Positions 1 through 9,353 of a DNA stretch of 64,000 bases are shown here, piece after piece. Numbering within the stretch: the first letter of the stretch is position 1; every line of letters starts with the position of its first letter. Under the pieces are notes generated by a model, which saw only the letters and a program-made list of their open reading frames with translations, made no database searches and was not told the DNA's origin. The position numbers and the translations under genes were made by a program. Source of the stretch: Eurosta solidaginis (lineage: Eukaryota > Arthropoda > Insecta > Diptera > Tephritidae); assembly GCF_040869045.1 (NCBI RefSeq), contig NC_090322.1, positions 181,597,477 through 181,661,476 on the forward strand. The letters run 5' to 3'.

Positions 1-3000
1 CTTTGCTCTCTTCTAATCTATTCCTTCTCTGTCTTTTTCTCCACCTACAACATCACAAAATCATTAATTATGTTGTTAGCCAAATTCAGTGTAAATCATT
101 CACTTAATTATTTTTATAATGTTGGTCTGCGATAATGAGTCCCCGAGTTCCAAAGACTGTCTATCTACTTTGTTGCGCATAGTCAGTAAAAAAGCCAACG
201 GGCTGAAAGTTATTCATATCAATGCGCAAAGCCTTTATAAAAAGCTTGACGAGTTGAGGTTTCTGTCAGAAGGCTCCGATATTGATGTCATATGTGTTTC
301 AGAAACATGGTTTTCTTCGTTTCATAGAAATGATATGGTGAAGATAAATGGCTACCAACTTTTCAGAGTTGATAGAAGTGGTCATGGTGGTGGTGTTGCG
401 ATATATGTAAAAAGTAGTGTGTCCTGTAAATTGTGTTGTTGTTCTAGTCCAGGTAATCCTGTGGAATATGTGTTTGTTCATATGTTTTCTGATAATAATA
501 GTAGGCTTCTTATCGGCTGTGCATATAGACCGAATCGACTAATAGATTTTTCCGCGTTTATTGAATTTCTTCAATCGTTACTATTAGATTATGACAATAT
601 TATCATCGCTGGAGATTTTAATAGTAACCTACTGGTGGATGCCACTTTAAAACAAAACATGGAATCTCTGGGACTTTTTCCCACAAACTGTGCTATACCA
701 ACGCATTTCACAAATACTAACTCTTCTCTATTAGATTTATTTTTTGTCAATGATCTTCATAAAATGATTCACTACACGCAACTATCCGCCTCCTGCTTCT
801 CAAAACACGACCTGATATTCCTAAACTACAACTTCCAAACATCATGTAGGCCAAGTTCGTTCGCGTATCGCGATTACAGAAGTATAGATTATTATTCCCT
901 TGCTGAGTCCGTTGAGTCGGTTGAATGGAGCTTGATTCGTACGTTAACATCGGTTGATGACCAGACAAAGTTTCTGCAGGATAATATAAATAAGTTATTC
1001 GATGATCACGTTCCACTAAAAATAAAAACACTTAAATACAAGAATAGCCCTTGGTTCAATGCTACATTAAAACACCTTATCCACCTTCGTAACCAAGCCT
1101 ACTCACGGTGGAAAAGGTACAAAACAGTCGAAGCGCATACCTGCTTTAAAACAGCTCGGCTTATTGCAAACAAAGCCATAAGGCTGGCCAAGGCAAATTA
1201 TTTTAAGTTTAAGTTTAGTTCTGCTTTGAATACAAAGGAAAAGTGGAACAAAATCAAACAAATAGGAATTGGTAAGCCCAAAAGTGACCTGTCTCATCCC
1301 CCTGATGTCGACATCAACGAAATAAATAATACTTTTGTAAGACTACCAAACTCAGCCGACAATGTGTGTATTGATAACTACTCCGTGCGTGTTAATGTTG
1401 ACACTAGCCCTTTCGAGTTTGTTTGTGTCGATAATTGTGATATTATCCAAGCCATACTTTCTGTGAAGTCTAACGCAATGGGGCTTGATGGTATATGTTC
1501 AAAGTTTTTAAAAGTCATTCTTCCCAAAATCCTTCCCCACATTACTTACTTGGTCAACTCAATTTTGACGACCGGTGTCTTCCCAATATACTGGAAAGCT
1601 GCAAAAGTTATTCCAATCCGTAAACAAAATAATGAGTATCGACCAATAGCCATACTCCCTTTCCTCTCTAAGGTCGTTGAACGTATTCTACATGGGCAAA
1701 TCGTATCATATGTACATGAATACAAGCTCCTGTCAGATAGTCAGTCCGGTTTCAGGTTAAAGCGGAGCTGTACAACGGCACTATTATCTGTGACAGAAGA
1801 AATTCGTGAGCGAGTGGATGAAAGTTACATTGCCTTCTTAACACTTCTTGACCACTCCAAAGCTTTCGATTCTGTAGACCACACTCTGCTCTGTAGGAAG
1901 CTGGAAAACCTATTTAACTTCTCTGGTCATGCAGTTGCCCTTATAAGATCATATCTTGGCGATAGGACTCAAGCAGTATGTATAGATGGTGAAAAGTCTG
2001 ACTTCCTTCATGTCTTAAGAGGCGTCCCTCAAGGCTCTATCCTGTCCTCTGTTATTTGTTCTGTACATCAATGACTTACCCGATGTCCTTAAGTATTGTA
2101 ATGTTCATATCTACGCTGATGATGTGCAGTTATTTACGTGTTGTCCTCGTGATCAAACTAGCTTGTGCATAAGTAACTTAAACCACGATTTGAATCAAAT
2201 ATTTTCATGGGCTGCTATGAATGGCTTATGTATAAACCCGAATAAGTCAAAATGTATTGTTATTCATAGAAGGTCTTTTCCCACTAATGATTTAGAGAAT
2301 GTAGTGTTCGACAATTCCGTTATAGAATACGTAGATACGGCGAAAAACTTAGGTGTAATTTTTAACAAAACATTGACATGGAAAGACCATATTTTTAGAA
2401 CGGTTGGGAAAGTGTATGGAATGCTTCGTACACTATGGTTAACACAGTATTTCACGCCTTTGCACATACGACTACTTCTGGCTAAAGCGTACTTAATACC
2501 TACGCTACTCCATGGTTGTGTGATTTACTCAAACTGTGACTATCTGTGCAAGAACAAACTAAATGTTGTTTACGACAACATTGCTAGATATGTTTATGGG
2601 TTGAAAAGATTTGACCACGTATCTCAACATGCTGAAAGGTTGCTAAACATTTCTTTCGAAAATCTTTTAAAAGTCAAAACACTGTCCTTCCTCCATAAAT
2701 TGATACACACGAAGGAACCTGACTGTCTATATCGTAAGCTTATTTTTCTGCAATCATCAAGATCGGTGCTTCTTCTTAAGCACATCAGATACCGCTCGCT
2801 AACCTCTGAGCGCCAATTCTTTGTTACTGCAATACGTCTTTGGAACTCGCTACCTACTAGTCTTCGACTCTTAAGTAATGCTCTGCACTTCAGAAAAGAG
2901 CTAACATCATTTTTTAACGACTCTTAAATAGGATCTCAAATTGTTGTTGTTAAAATGTTCATTTCTAAGTCCTTTTCCTTTCTCTGTGTCTTCTTTCTTT

Positions 3001-3286
3001 GTTTGTTAAATACTATTCAATCTATAACCAGCCAAAGGTTATCATCACTACTGCTGTCTTTTAATATTTATTAACTACTTTTCTTTAGTTTTAAGATTTA
3101 CATTTACATACATAAATATTTCACTATTGTCCGCTATATTTAATTTAATTTGATTAATCTAATTTATTATTATAAATGTTCAATTTTTATAGCTCATGCT
3201 ATTCATGACTAGCACTGTTAAATAATTTGTCAAAATTGTTGTGCTAGGAACAAATTTTCAAATAAATACATACATACATACATACA
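1..3286 (+). mobile_element. Non-LTR retrotransposon (CR1/jockey-group LINE), 3' part complete, left edge uncertain
   Basis: The block holds an endonuclease-RT open frame followed by an AT-rich 3' UTR of about 350 bp, ending in a short TACA microsatellite (AAATAAATACATACATACA...), the usual 3' terminus of an APE-type LINE. The first 118 bases carry no recognisable ORF1 and the element may begin outside the window, so no target-site duplication could be checked. The clade is not certain: the RT C-terminal module (AIRLWNSLP type) and the LLDHSKAFDSVDH block suit the CR1/jockey group broadly. Confidence 0.85.
119..2927 (+). pseudogene. LINE ORF2: APE endonuclease + reverse transcriptase, frameshifted
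   Basis: Two overlapping frames, 119-2074 (651 aa) and 2124-2927 (267 aa), together encode one ORF2. The N-terminal APE-type endonuclease shows HINAQSL, VSETWF, GGVAIYV, IAGDFNSN and a SKHD variant of the usual SDH. The RT shows YRPIAILPFLSKVVERI, SQSGFR, LLDHSKAFDSVDHTLL and RGVPQGSIL. The frame is lost around 2045-2055, and the IYADDVQLF catalytic block resumes in the next frame, which fits a single-base deletion. The C-terminal region ends with a RLWNSLP-type module. The function would be nicking target DNA and copying element RNA by target-primed reverse transcription; this copy cannot do so because the catalytic YADD is out of frame with the rest. Apart from the frameshift it is otherwise open, so the copy is fairly young. 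Confidence 0.85.
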
Positions 3287-3289
3287 GAG

Positions 3290-3651
3290 TAATATATTAT
3301 CCAGAGACGGACTGGGGCTAGGATTAGGACTAGGACTTGGACTGAAACTCGGAGTGGGACTGGGACTGGGACTGGAATAAAATACATACCACCCTCTGGG
3401 ACAGGCAATAAGGGATGCAGAAGAATGAGAAGGAATTGAGAGAAGAGAAGAGAGAAGGAGATTGAGAAAGAGATAGAATGAGACGAAGATGGAGATAGAT
3501 GAAGCGAAAAAGACGGAGGGAGGAGTGAATAAAAGGATTAGGAAAAAGTGTAGAGGGGGGGAGGGCAGAGTCAGACGGAAAAAGCTTATTAAAATGTATG
3601 CAGATAGGCCAAATTTAGGGCAGGAAAACGTCTGCCGGGTCTTCTAGTATG
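3290..3651 (+). mobile_element. Helitron-like non-autonomous fragment (3' end)
   Basis: A low-complexity stretch with reiterated GGACTGGGA-type units (about 3310-3375) and purine-rich DNA ends in GGCAGGAAAACGTCTGCC, a small hairpin (GGCA/TGCC), followed by GGGTCTTCTAG and then T. A terminal hairpin followed by CTAG next to a T is the hallmark of a Helitron 3' end. The 5' TC end is not located, and it abuts the preceding LINE tail. Confidence 0.5.
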
Positions 3652-3814
3652 TATATAAAATTCAAATTATGTATGCATGTATGTAGGTATTGATCGGGTT
3701 GCGTCGTAACGGATCGACCGATCACAACCAAATTTGCACAACCCACTAGAAACCTTCCAGGGATGGTCATAGGCTAAAAATAATTTTTTTTGTCAACTTC
3801 AGTCTATCTACATC

Positions 3815-4598
3815 TTCTATATCTATATAAAATTAAAAATTTCGAAAACAATAAAGTTTTCATAACAAGGATTCCATTATTACCGACTTTACCAATTTCC
3901 TATTAGCTCACGGACAGTTGTTGTTGTTGTTGTAGCGATAAGGTTGCTCCCCGAAGGCTTTGGGGAGTGTTATCGATGTGATGGCCCTTTGCCGGATACA
4001 ATTCCGGTACGCTCCGGTAACACAGCACCATTAAGGTGCTAGCCCGACCATCTTGGGAACGATTTATATGACCACGTTAAACCTTCAGGCCATCCCTCCC
4101 TCCCCACCCCAACTTCCATGAGGAGCTTGGGGTCGCCAGAACCTCGTCTGTTAGTGAAACAGGATTCGCCACGGATAGGTGAGGTTGACAATGGGGTTTG
4201 GAGAAGCTATATATTGCGCTGGCAACCTGAAAAGTTGCACTACTCAACCCCTTGAATCTGGTATTTTAGTCGCCTCTTACGACAGGCATATCTACCGCGG
4301 GTATATTCTGACCCCCTAACCCGCTGGGGACTCACGGACAGTCATTAGCTGTAGTAGGAGTCAATCTTCCCAACTCATTTTTCACCCATGGCCAATTATA
4401 CATAGCCTCCAGAGTTGGCTCATCGGAAAATCTTTTTATTTATACCAAATAATATTACAAAAAATATTGTATATCCTATTCTTTTCAGCAATACCTAAAT
4501 TCGCAAATACACAACCTAAAATAAGTTTAAAATTTGTGTTATTTATATATATTATATTTTTATAGAAACGTGGGGTGAAGCCCACGGGCATAAGCTAG
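3815..4598 (+). mobile_element. Non-autonomous Helitron (HINE-like) interrupted by a SINE
   Basis: It starts with a TCTATAT...ATATAAAATT-type 5' end typical of insect Helitrons and ends at about 4565-4597 in a GTGGGG/CCCAC hairpin (ACGTGGGGTGAAGCCCACGG), then GCATAAGCTAG followed by T. There is no Rep/helicase coding. A SINE at 3918-4330 is inserted inside it, flanked by an 11 bp duplication of Helitron sequence, so the Helitron is the older insertion. The left boundary is approximate. Confidence 0.6.
3918..4330 (-). mobile_element. SINE copy 1 (full length, (CAA)n tail)
   Basis: 413 bp, flanked by a perfect 11 bp target-site duplication CTCACGGACAG (3907-3917 and 4331-4341). Read on the minus strand it begins TCCCCAGCGGGTTAGGGGGT and ends ACCTTATCGCTACAACAACAA, i.e. 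a (CAA)n 3' tail. It has no ORF and several short hairpins, e.g. AGCACC/GGTGCT. It is the reference copy for the related sequences at about 7.7, 19.5, 51.4, 55.2, 56.8 and 57.7 kb. I could not identify convincing pol III A/B boxes, so SINE is inferred from size, TSDs, truncation pattern and tail. Confidence 0.8.
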
Positions 4599-4642
4599 TT
4601 TTTAATAAAGTTCATTTTACCTTATTGTGCTTGCTATCTGGC

Positions 4643-4753
4643 TCACAAATTGAACCAGACTTCTACCTGGATTTATCTGGCTCAAATCGTTGTTGTTGCA
4701 TTTACATGCAAAATTATTTATCTGGCTCAGGATTTTGCCACCGGATGATAGCT
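4643..4753 (+). repeat. Dispersed repeat shared with 39531-39640
   Basis: The segment beginning TCTGGCTCACAAATTGAACC, through TGTTGTTGCATTTACATGCA, to GCCACCGGATGAT recurs nearly unchanged at 39531-39640. In both places it is followed within about 15-130 bp by CAATCGATTA(T/A)TGGTGCC-type sequence, so it is part of a larger dispersed family. No coding potential. Confidence 0.7.
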
Positions 4754-4785
4754 ATCGTCATTGTATTGAGTTAAAGCTGGAGACA

Positions 4786-4990
4786 TTGGTGCTTTATCGG
4801 TAACCGTATCGGTAACCTTATGACAGCTGATTCGACCAACCTTATGAGAATCAATGCAATCGATTATTGGTGCCGCTAAGGTCGTAACCGTATCGTAGCC
4901 AACCAATTGGGTTTTGGTTACCGTCGTAACGATAAACAGCTGATTACGTTAGGGAAACGGATACAGAGATACGACATACGGCACCAATGA
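4786..4990. repeat. MITE-like repeat with ATTGGTGC termini
   Basis: It begins ATTGGTGCTTTATCGGTAAC and ends GACATACGGCACCAAT, so the outer 8-9 bases are inverted. Internally it repeats GGTAACCGTATC and CGTAACCGTATCG blocks and a further ATTGGTGCC at 4866. It ends about 170 bp before the metallopeptidase start codon, so it probably lies in that gene's promoter or 5' UTR. Related pieces occur at 39198-39290 and around the foldback at 39.7-41.4 kb. Confidence 0.55.
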
Positions 4991-5157
4991 CTCCAGCTTA
5001 AACTCCGAACACTGCCTAGTGGGAATTTGCACCTCAAATAAACCGCAACCAGAACAGCTGATATTTTTTCTAAATCTTGATCCAATTGCACTTTCTTGCA
5101 TAGATTTTTTTTAGCAACGGCTACCTCAGCAGCAAACAATTAAGAACGTGAAATTGC

Positions 5158-5166
5158 ATGAAATGA
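5158..5166 (+). promoter_or_regulatory. Two-codon uORF overlapping the metallopeptidase start
   Basis: The sequence GCATGAAATGATAAG contains ATG AAA TGA (5158-5166), whose TGA overlaps the in-frame ATG at 5163 of the long ORF (ATGA overlap). If transcription starts upstream, a scanning ribosome meets this minimal uORF first. An acceptor-like TTTTTTTTAG at about 5106-5114 means that an upstream exon could instead bypass this start. Confidence 0.4.
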
Positions 5167-6749
5167 TAAGTGGCGGATGTGCACACAAGATAGAAGTGGA
5201 TAATTTGGAAAACGGTGAAATTATAAGACACAAACTACTTCTAATAAAAGGTCAAATCCGTCATCAAACAATATCAACATCAGTATCGGCAACACATGCC
5301 ACATCAAAGTGTACTGGACAGCAAACAATTGCATTACTTGTGAAATCGCAATCGGTAGAGTACAAACGAAAACATAGCACTGGCCGGCTAGTGCAACAAC
5401 AATCGCAAATATCAAGAAATGGTCAGTTCAAACTACTAACTGATCTAAGCCAGCATGTGGCAGAGTCAGAGAACCAACAATTGCCGTTAAAATTAGAGTT
5501 GAAATTTTGCAACATTGTGCAGCATTTGCAAATATTTTATGAATCTGTCACGTTGAACCAAAACAGTTATCAATTACAACCATTATATATCGTGTGCGGC
5601 GATCGAAAGCCCTCTAAAGAAGAGTTACATGAAAATTGCGAAAAAATCAATTTGAATTTACATTTAGTACAAAGCATATATGCTGAACAACTACGATCGG
5701 CTGGCTTTGGTCGACGTACGTTTGCGTTGCACAAAGGTTGTCAAGTATTTGAGACGAGGCAAAGGTGCGAGCAAGTGTGGCAACAAAACGAGGATAATTT
5801 GTGGCAAAACTTTGCACAAGAGCTACTCAATTCATGCGCTTGGGGTGAGAAACCAAATTTGAAATTTGTAGCATTTATTGGTTGTACAAAATATGATGGC
5901 GAAAAAGTGGCTGCGTCGGAAGATTTTTCCTACGCAAACATACGCCGTCATTTAAAAGGCCACGCAGCTTTGGGTGGTGGTGGCTTGGCGCTCTTTGGCA
6001 CTGGTTATTTTTATGCATGGCCGAAAAACGTTAGTGAAATCTCTTCTTGCTTTAGCAACATTAAGCCGGTAGATCTAACACTCTTTCCAGATGATAGTAA
6101 CTATCGGCGTACACACGGTGGCGTTTATGCCACTACTCTTGGTTCTGTAGTGCATGAAATTGGTCATACATTTGATCTTGGCCACACTAAAGATGGTGTA
6201 ATGGGCAATGGTTTCGATTATATTAATCAGGTTTTCACTACAGATAACCTAACCGAATGTTTACCCGATAGAATAATACAGCAACAGGCTCCAAACGCAA
6301 ATGTAGCACAACCAGCTAATCGTCCGCGTTTTACACAACTCAAGCGCACGTCCAATAATTTTTTGCAAAAATATCACGAGCAAAAATCAAGCGAACCATT
6401 TTATTTTACTCGTAATTGTTTGATTATTCTGGCGCATCACAAATGGTTCACATATCTCAATTGCAACAACGGTGGAGCGGAGAAAGCTGAAGATAAACTG
6501 ATTATATATGATGCGATAAGTAATTGTGTGATATCCAAAGCCGTTGAAAGTCACCCGCTGTGTTTGATTGAAGTGCGCTCTGTGGACAATAGTTTAGTTA
6601 AATGCTGGTACGAAATGCAGTCGGACAAAGATAAGAACGCAATTTATAAATTTCAATTGCCAAGAGAAGCGATTGAAGCGATTCAAAAGAATCATTACTT
6701 GTTCGTATTGACGCAAACGGGTTTGATTACGCGATTGTGTGAAGGCTAA
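5163..6749 (+). CDS. Putative zinc metallopeptidase (YIL108W-like, Metallopep family)
   Basis: An uninterrupted 528-codon ORF from the first in-frame ATG; the frame stays open upstream to a TAG at 5112 but contains only a GTG at 5148, so an upstream coding exon cannot be excluded. The diagnostic feature is HEIGHTFDLGH at residues 331-341, an HExxHxxGxxH-type zinc site (three histidine ligands, catalytic Glu), followed by a GVMGNGFDYINQVF stretch that could supply the met-turn. The N-terminal half (MISGGCAHKIEV...) and the ALGGGGLALFGTGYFYAWP block about 40 residues upstream of the zinc site suit the eukaryotic 'putative peptidase' family that includes yeast YIL108W, whose substrate is unknown. 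No signal peptide or membrane segment is evident, so it is probably cytosolic. The coding sequence is intact and less AT-rich than its TE neighbours, which supports a functional host gene. Family assignment is from motif recognition. Confidence 0.85.
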   Translation: MISGGCAHKIEVDNLENGEIIRHKLLLIKGQIRHQTISTSVSATHATSKCTGQQTIALLVKSQSVEYKRKHSTGRLVQQQSQISRNGQFKLLTDLSQHVAESENQQLPLKLELKFCNIVQHLQIFYESVTLNQNSYQLQPLYIVCGDRKPSKEELHENCEKINLNLHLVQSIYAEQLRSAGFGRRTFALHKGCQVFETRQRCEQVWQQNEDNLWQNFAQELLNSCAWGEKPNLKFVAFIGCTKYDGEKVAASEDFSYANIRRHLKGHAALGGGGLALFGTGYFYAWPKNVSEISSCFSNIKPVDLTLFPDDSNYRRTHGGVYATTLGSVVHEIGHTFDLGHTKDGVMGNGFDYINQVFTTDNLTECLPDRIIQQQAPNANVAQPANRPRFTQLKRTSNNFLQKYHEQKSSEPFYFTRNCLIILAHHKWFTYLNCNNGGAEKAEDKLIIYDAISNCVISKAVESHPLCLIEVRSVDNSLVKCWYEMQSDKDKNAIYKFQLPREAIEAIQKNHYLFVLTQTGLITRLCEG

Positions 6750-7218
6750 GGCGCATACATTTGCATATTGAAAAGTTAACATATTCGATGTATGGTTTTG
6801 TATAAAATTTGTAACGTAAATATTGCTAAAGGGCAACGTGAAAAAAGGTGAGTCAAAAATAACTAAATTTACATTTATATATTTTACAAGTTTATTAGAA
6901 TTGATTTTCAATATCAGTTTGATTGCACCTTTTTCAACTATTTTATGAAAAAATGTAAAAAGGGCCAAAATACATACTTATAATATCAGGTTCGCCTAAA
7001 AGCACGCAATGTTTTGTCCACTAGGGACACCCTCGTAAAATATGCCCAAGTATTAGAAATTAATATTAACGAAGTTTTAAGCCAATCCGATAACGTTAAC
7101 CTCATGGATGTCGAAATTTAATTAAAAATGCTGTTTTTCGTTTGTAAAATGGAAAGCAGGAGTCTCATTCTAGGGTTGTTCAATTGGAAATTTTGTTCGT
7201 ATTAAGTTGGATATTCAA
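6750..7218. other. 3' flank of metallopeptidase gene, no other gene seen
   Basis: AT-rich DNA after the TAA at 6747-6749. No clear AATAAA signal close to the stop and no supported ORF were found; the 124 aa minus-strand frame at 6594-6968 is a low-complexity shadow. Confidence 0.5.
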
Positions 7219-7376
7219 GGGTATCATGAAATTCAATTGTTGCCGGAATCGGATTTGAAACCAATAAACATAAATATCTGCCAAACCAAAATGTTTTCAA
7301 TTCAATGCAGCAATGTTCATTAGTTTCAAGTCCAATTCTGGCAACAATTGGATTCCATGACACTCCTGTTTCTTAT
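7219..7376. repeat. Hairpin MITE (about 55 bp arms)
   Basis: GTATCATGAAATTCAATTGT at the left is mirrored by ACAATTGGATTCCATGACAC at the right, and the inner TTGAAACCAATAAACAT is mirrored by ATGTTCATTAGTTTCAA. The arms differ at several positions, so it is old. Looser pairing may extend to about 7178-7388. No coding potential. Confidence 0.6.
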
Positions 7377-7696
7377 TTTCCATTCAACTATGAAGTTTAG
7401 CGGCATTACCATTTATCAAATAGTGTCGAGGTGATCGCATTAAAACACAAATGCTGTGTCTCAACGTTGCACAACGTTTTTACTAAGATAGATAGTTTTT
7501 GTTACTTCAGAGGGAAAAACTGAGATGGCACACCGAGTGAAAAAAATTAGAACCATGAACTAAGCATAAGCAGAGGAGTTACTGTCGAGGTGCTGAAGAG
7601 GTTAGGGCTGTAAAAAGTTACATATTCTTAAACAAATGTAAATTTTTTTTAGAGATGCAGGTCGAACTGCACCAGCAATCAAAACCACAAGGTCAC

Positions 7697-8077
7697 ATTG
7701 TTGTTGTTGTTGTAGCGATAAAGACAATCTCCGAAGGTTTTGGGGAGTGTTATCGATGTTGAGGGTCCTTTGCCGGATATAGATTCGGTATGTTCCGGTA
7801 ACAAGCACCATTAAAGTTTAACCCGTCTATCTCGGGAACAATTTTCTGTCACCATATTGAACCTTTTGTTCCATCCCGTCCCCCACCCCAGATTTACATG
7901 ACGATCGGCGGAGCGTCGGCTGCTAAAGAAACAGGATTCGCCATGAGCAGGCGAGGCTGACAATTGGGTTGGAGTAGCCATAAATTGCGCTGGCATCTCT
8001 TGAAAGGGTTGCGCCACACAACCGTGCCCTACTGTTCCCTAACTAATACAAATACCCCTAAGTCGCTGTTGAGGAAA
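7697..8077 (-). mobile_element. SINE copy 2 (diverged)
   Basis: It begins TTGTTGTTGTTGTAGCGATA and follows SINE copy 1 with many substitutions (CTCCGAAGGTTTTGGGGAG, TTTGCCGGATATAGATTCGG, GGATTCGCCATGAGCAGG). The 5' end region is internally deleted and ends near CCTAAGTCGCTGTTGAGGA. No clean TSD. Divergence marks it as one of the oldest copies here. Confidence 0.7.
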
Positions 8078-8078
8078 G

Positions 8079-8385
8079 TAACGTCCCCAGGGAGACGCGC
8101 GTCACTCTAGCTCAACGTCGATGGATACTTGAATAGGTTGAACTCTTACTTATCTCGAATCAAACCGCGACATACCCAGTGTATGTACTGCTTGTAACGT
8201 TTCCCTACAAGACACCAACCATCTTTTCATAGCAATGTGGAACTAACGCCACTAACAGTTATCTTCGCTTCCCAAGGCAGTTGGTTCTATGTACCGGATC
8301 GACTCGGGATTCACTGGTACAACCCTGTTGAAACAGCAAGTTTTCTCGAACTCCCGCTAGAGAATATTGATAAGAGTAGCTAAAC
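8079..8385 (+). mobile_element. Chimeric LINE-A fragment (3' body + 5'-terminal piece + 3' end)
   Basis: Translated on the plus strand it resembles the C terminus of LINE-A RT: a YLNRLNSYLSRI-like block, then NPVETASFLELPLENID. Between them, at about 8264-8310, is a piece matching the 5' terminus of LINE-A (CGCTTCCCAAGGCAGT.GGTTCTATGTACCGG), which in the intact copies lies about 4 kb away. Stops and frameshifts make it dead. Confidence 0.65.
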
Positions 8386-8996
8386 TATTTTGAGCTGGAC
8401 GGTAACGTTATGCGCGTGAATTGAAAATTCCTGGCGCATATGTGGAGTGAAGAAAAACGAAGAACAGTTGATAAGCGTTTCGGTCCAACATCTGAGCATT
8501 TAAGGGCAGCTCGAAAAACTCAGGCGATGTGCTTTGATAGGACGTTAGGAAATACTGGCCGTTATAATGTAACCTGCTTGTCCTAAAGCAATTAGTAGGA
8601 AAAATCCCTGCATTCCGTCATCATATTTTGGAAATACTTATAAAATGAGCTATTAGTTGCAAAATAGGCACATGCCTCGCCGTGTCCAAGCTAGAGAATT
8701 GACCTTCGCTTATTGGATTGGCTTTCTATTAAGCAAAAATACTTTCAAAGAACGTGTAGCTTTTCATCATACATTTCTTTTCGACGACACTTTTTAAGTT
8801 CTAATATTGATACGGATTTCTAACACTATTACATAACATATGATATAAAAAAGGTCTACGAGTAATTATTGACATGGCGGAAAAAGTAAAATTAAACGAA
8901 ATTATTTAAATTCACACTTGACAAAAGACGAAAAATAAGGATCATTGCGGTTAGAAGTTGTTTCTGAGTTTAGGCACCCTTTTCTTAAAGAATGCA
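8386..8996. other. Intergenic flank of the provirus, no gene seen
   Basis: No supported ORF or recognised repeat. The last bases, TGCA (8993-8996), form the left target-site duplication of the errantivirus. Confidence 0.5.
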
Positions 8997-9353
8997 AATT
9001 AAAGTTTAAGTTGGGTAAATTGAGTTTTAAAAAAACTCTTGCACTTTATTTCAATGCCGCTCAAAAACTGACTAAGCTTTACATTTTACTCTTATTTATA
9101 ACTTACAAATAGTTTACAATAGGCATATTGAATAGGATGTTTATCTTAATACGATACCTTAGTAATTTTACTCCTGGCATTGCATCAGCTGGCTAACGCA
9201 ATGTCCGTATGTGGGAATGGAATGTTACAACGGATTTCGTAAATAAATCAAATAGCAACGTTTAAAGAATTTTGTTTATATTTGCCACCTGATTTGAGTG
9301 GAGTTGTTGTTGTTGTTGTAGCAATACTCGCCCCACCTAATAGCCGCGACCGA

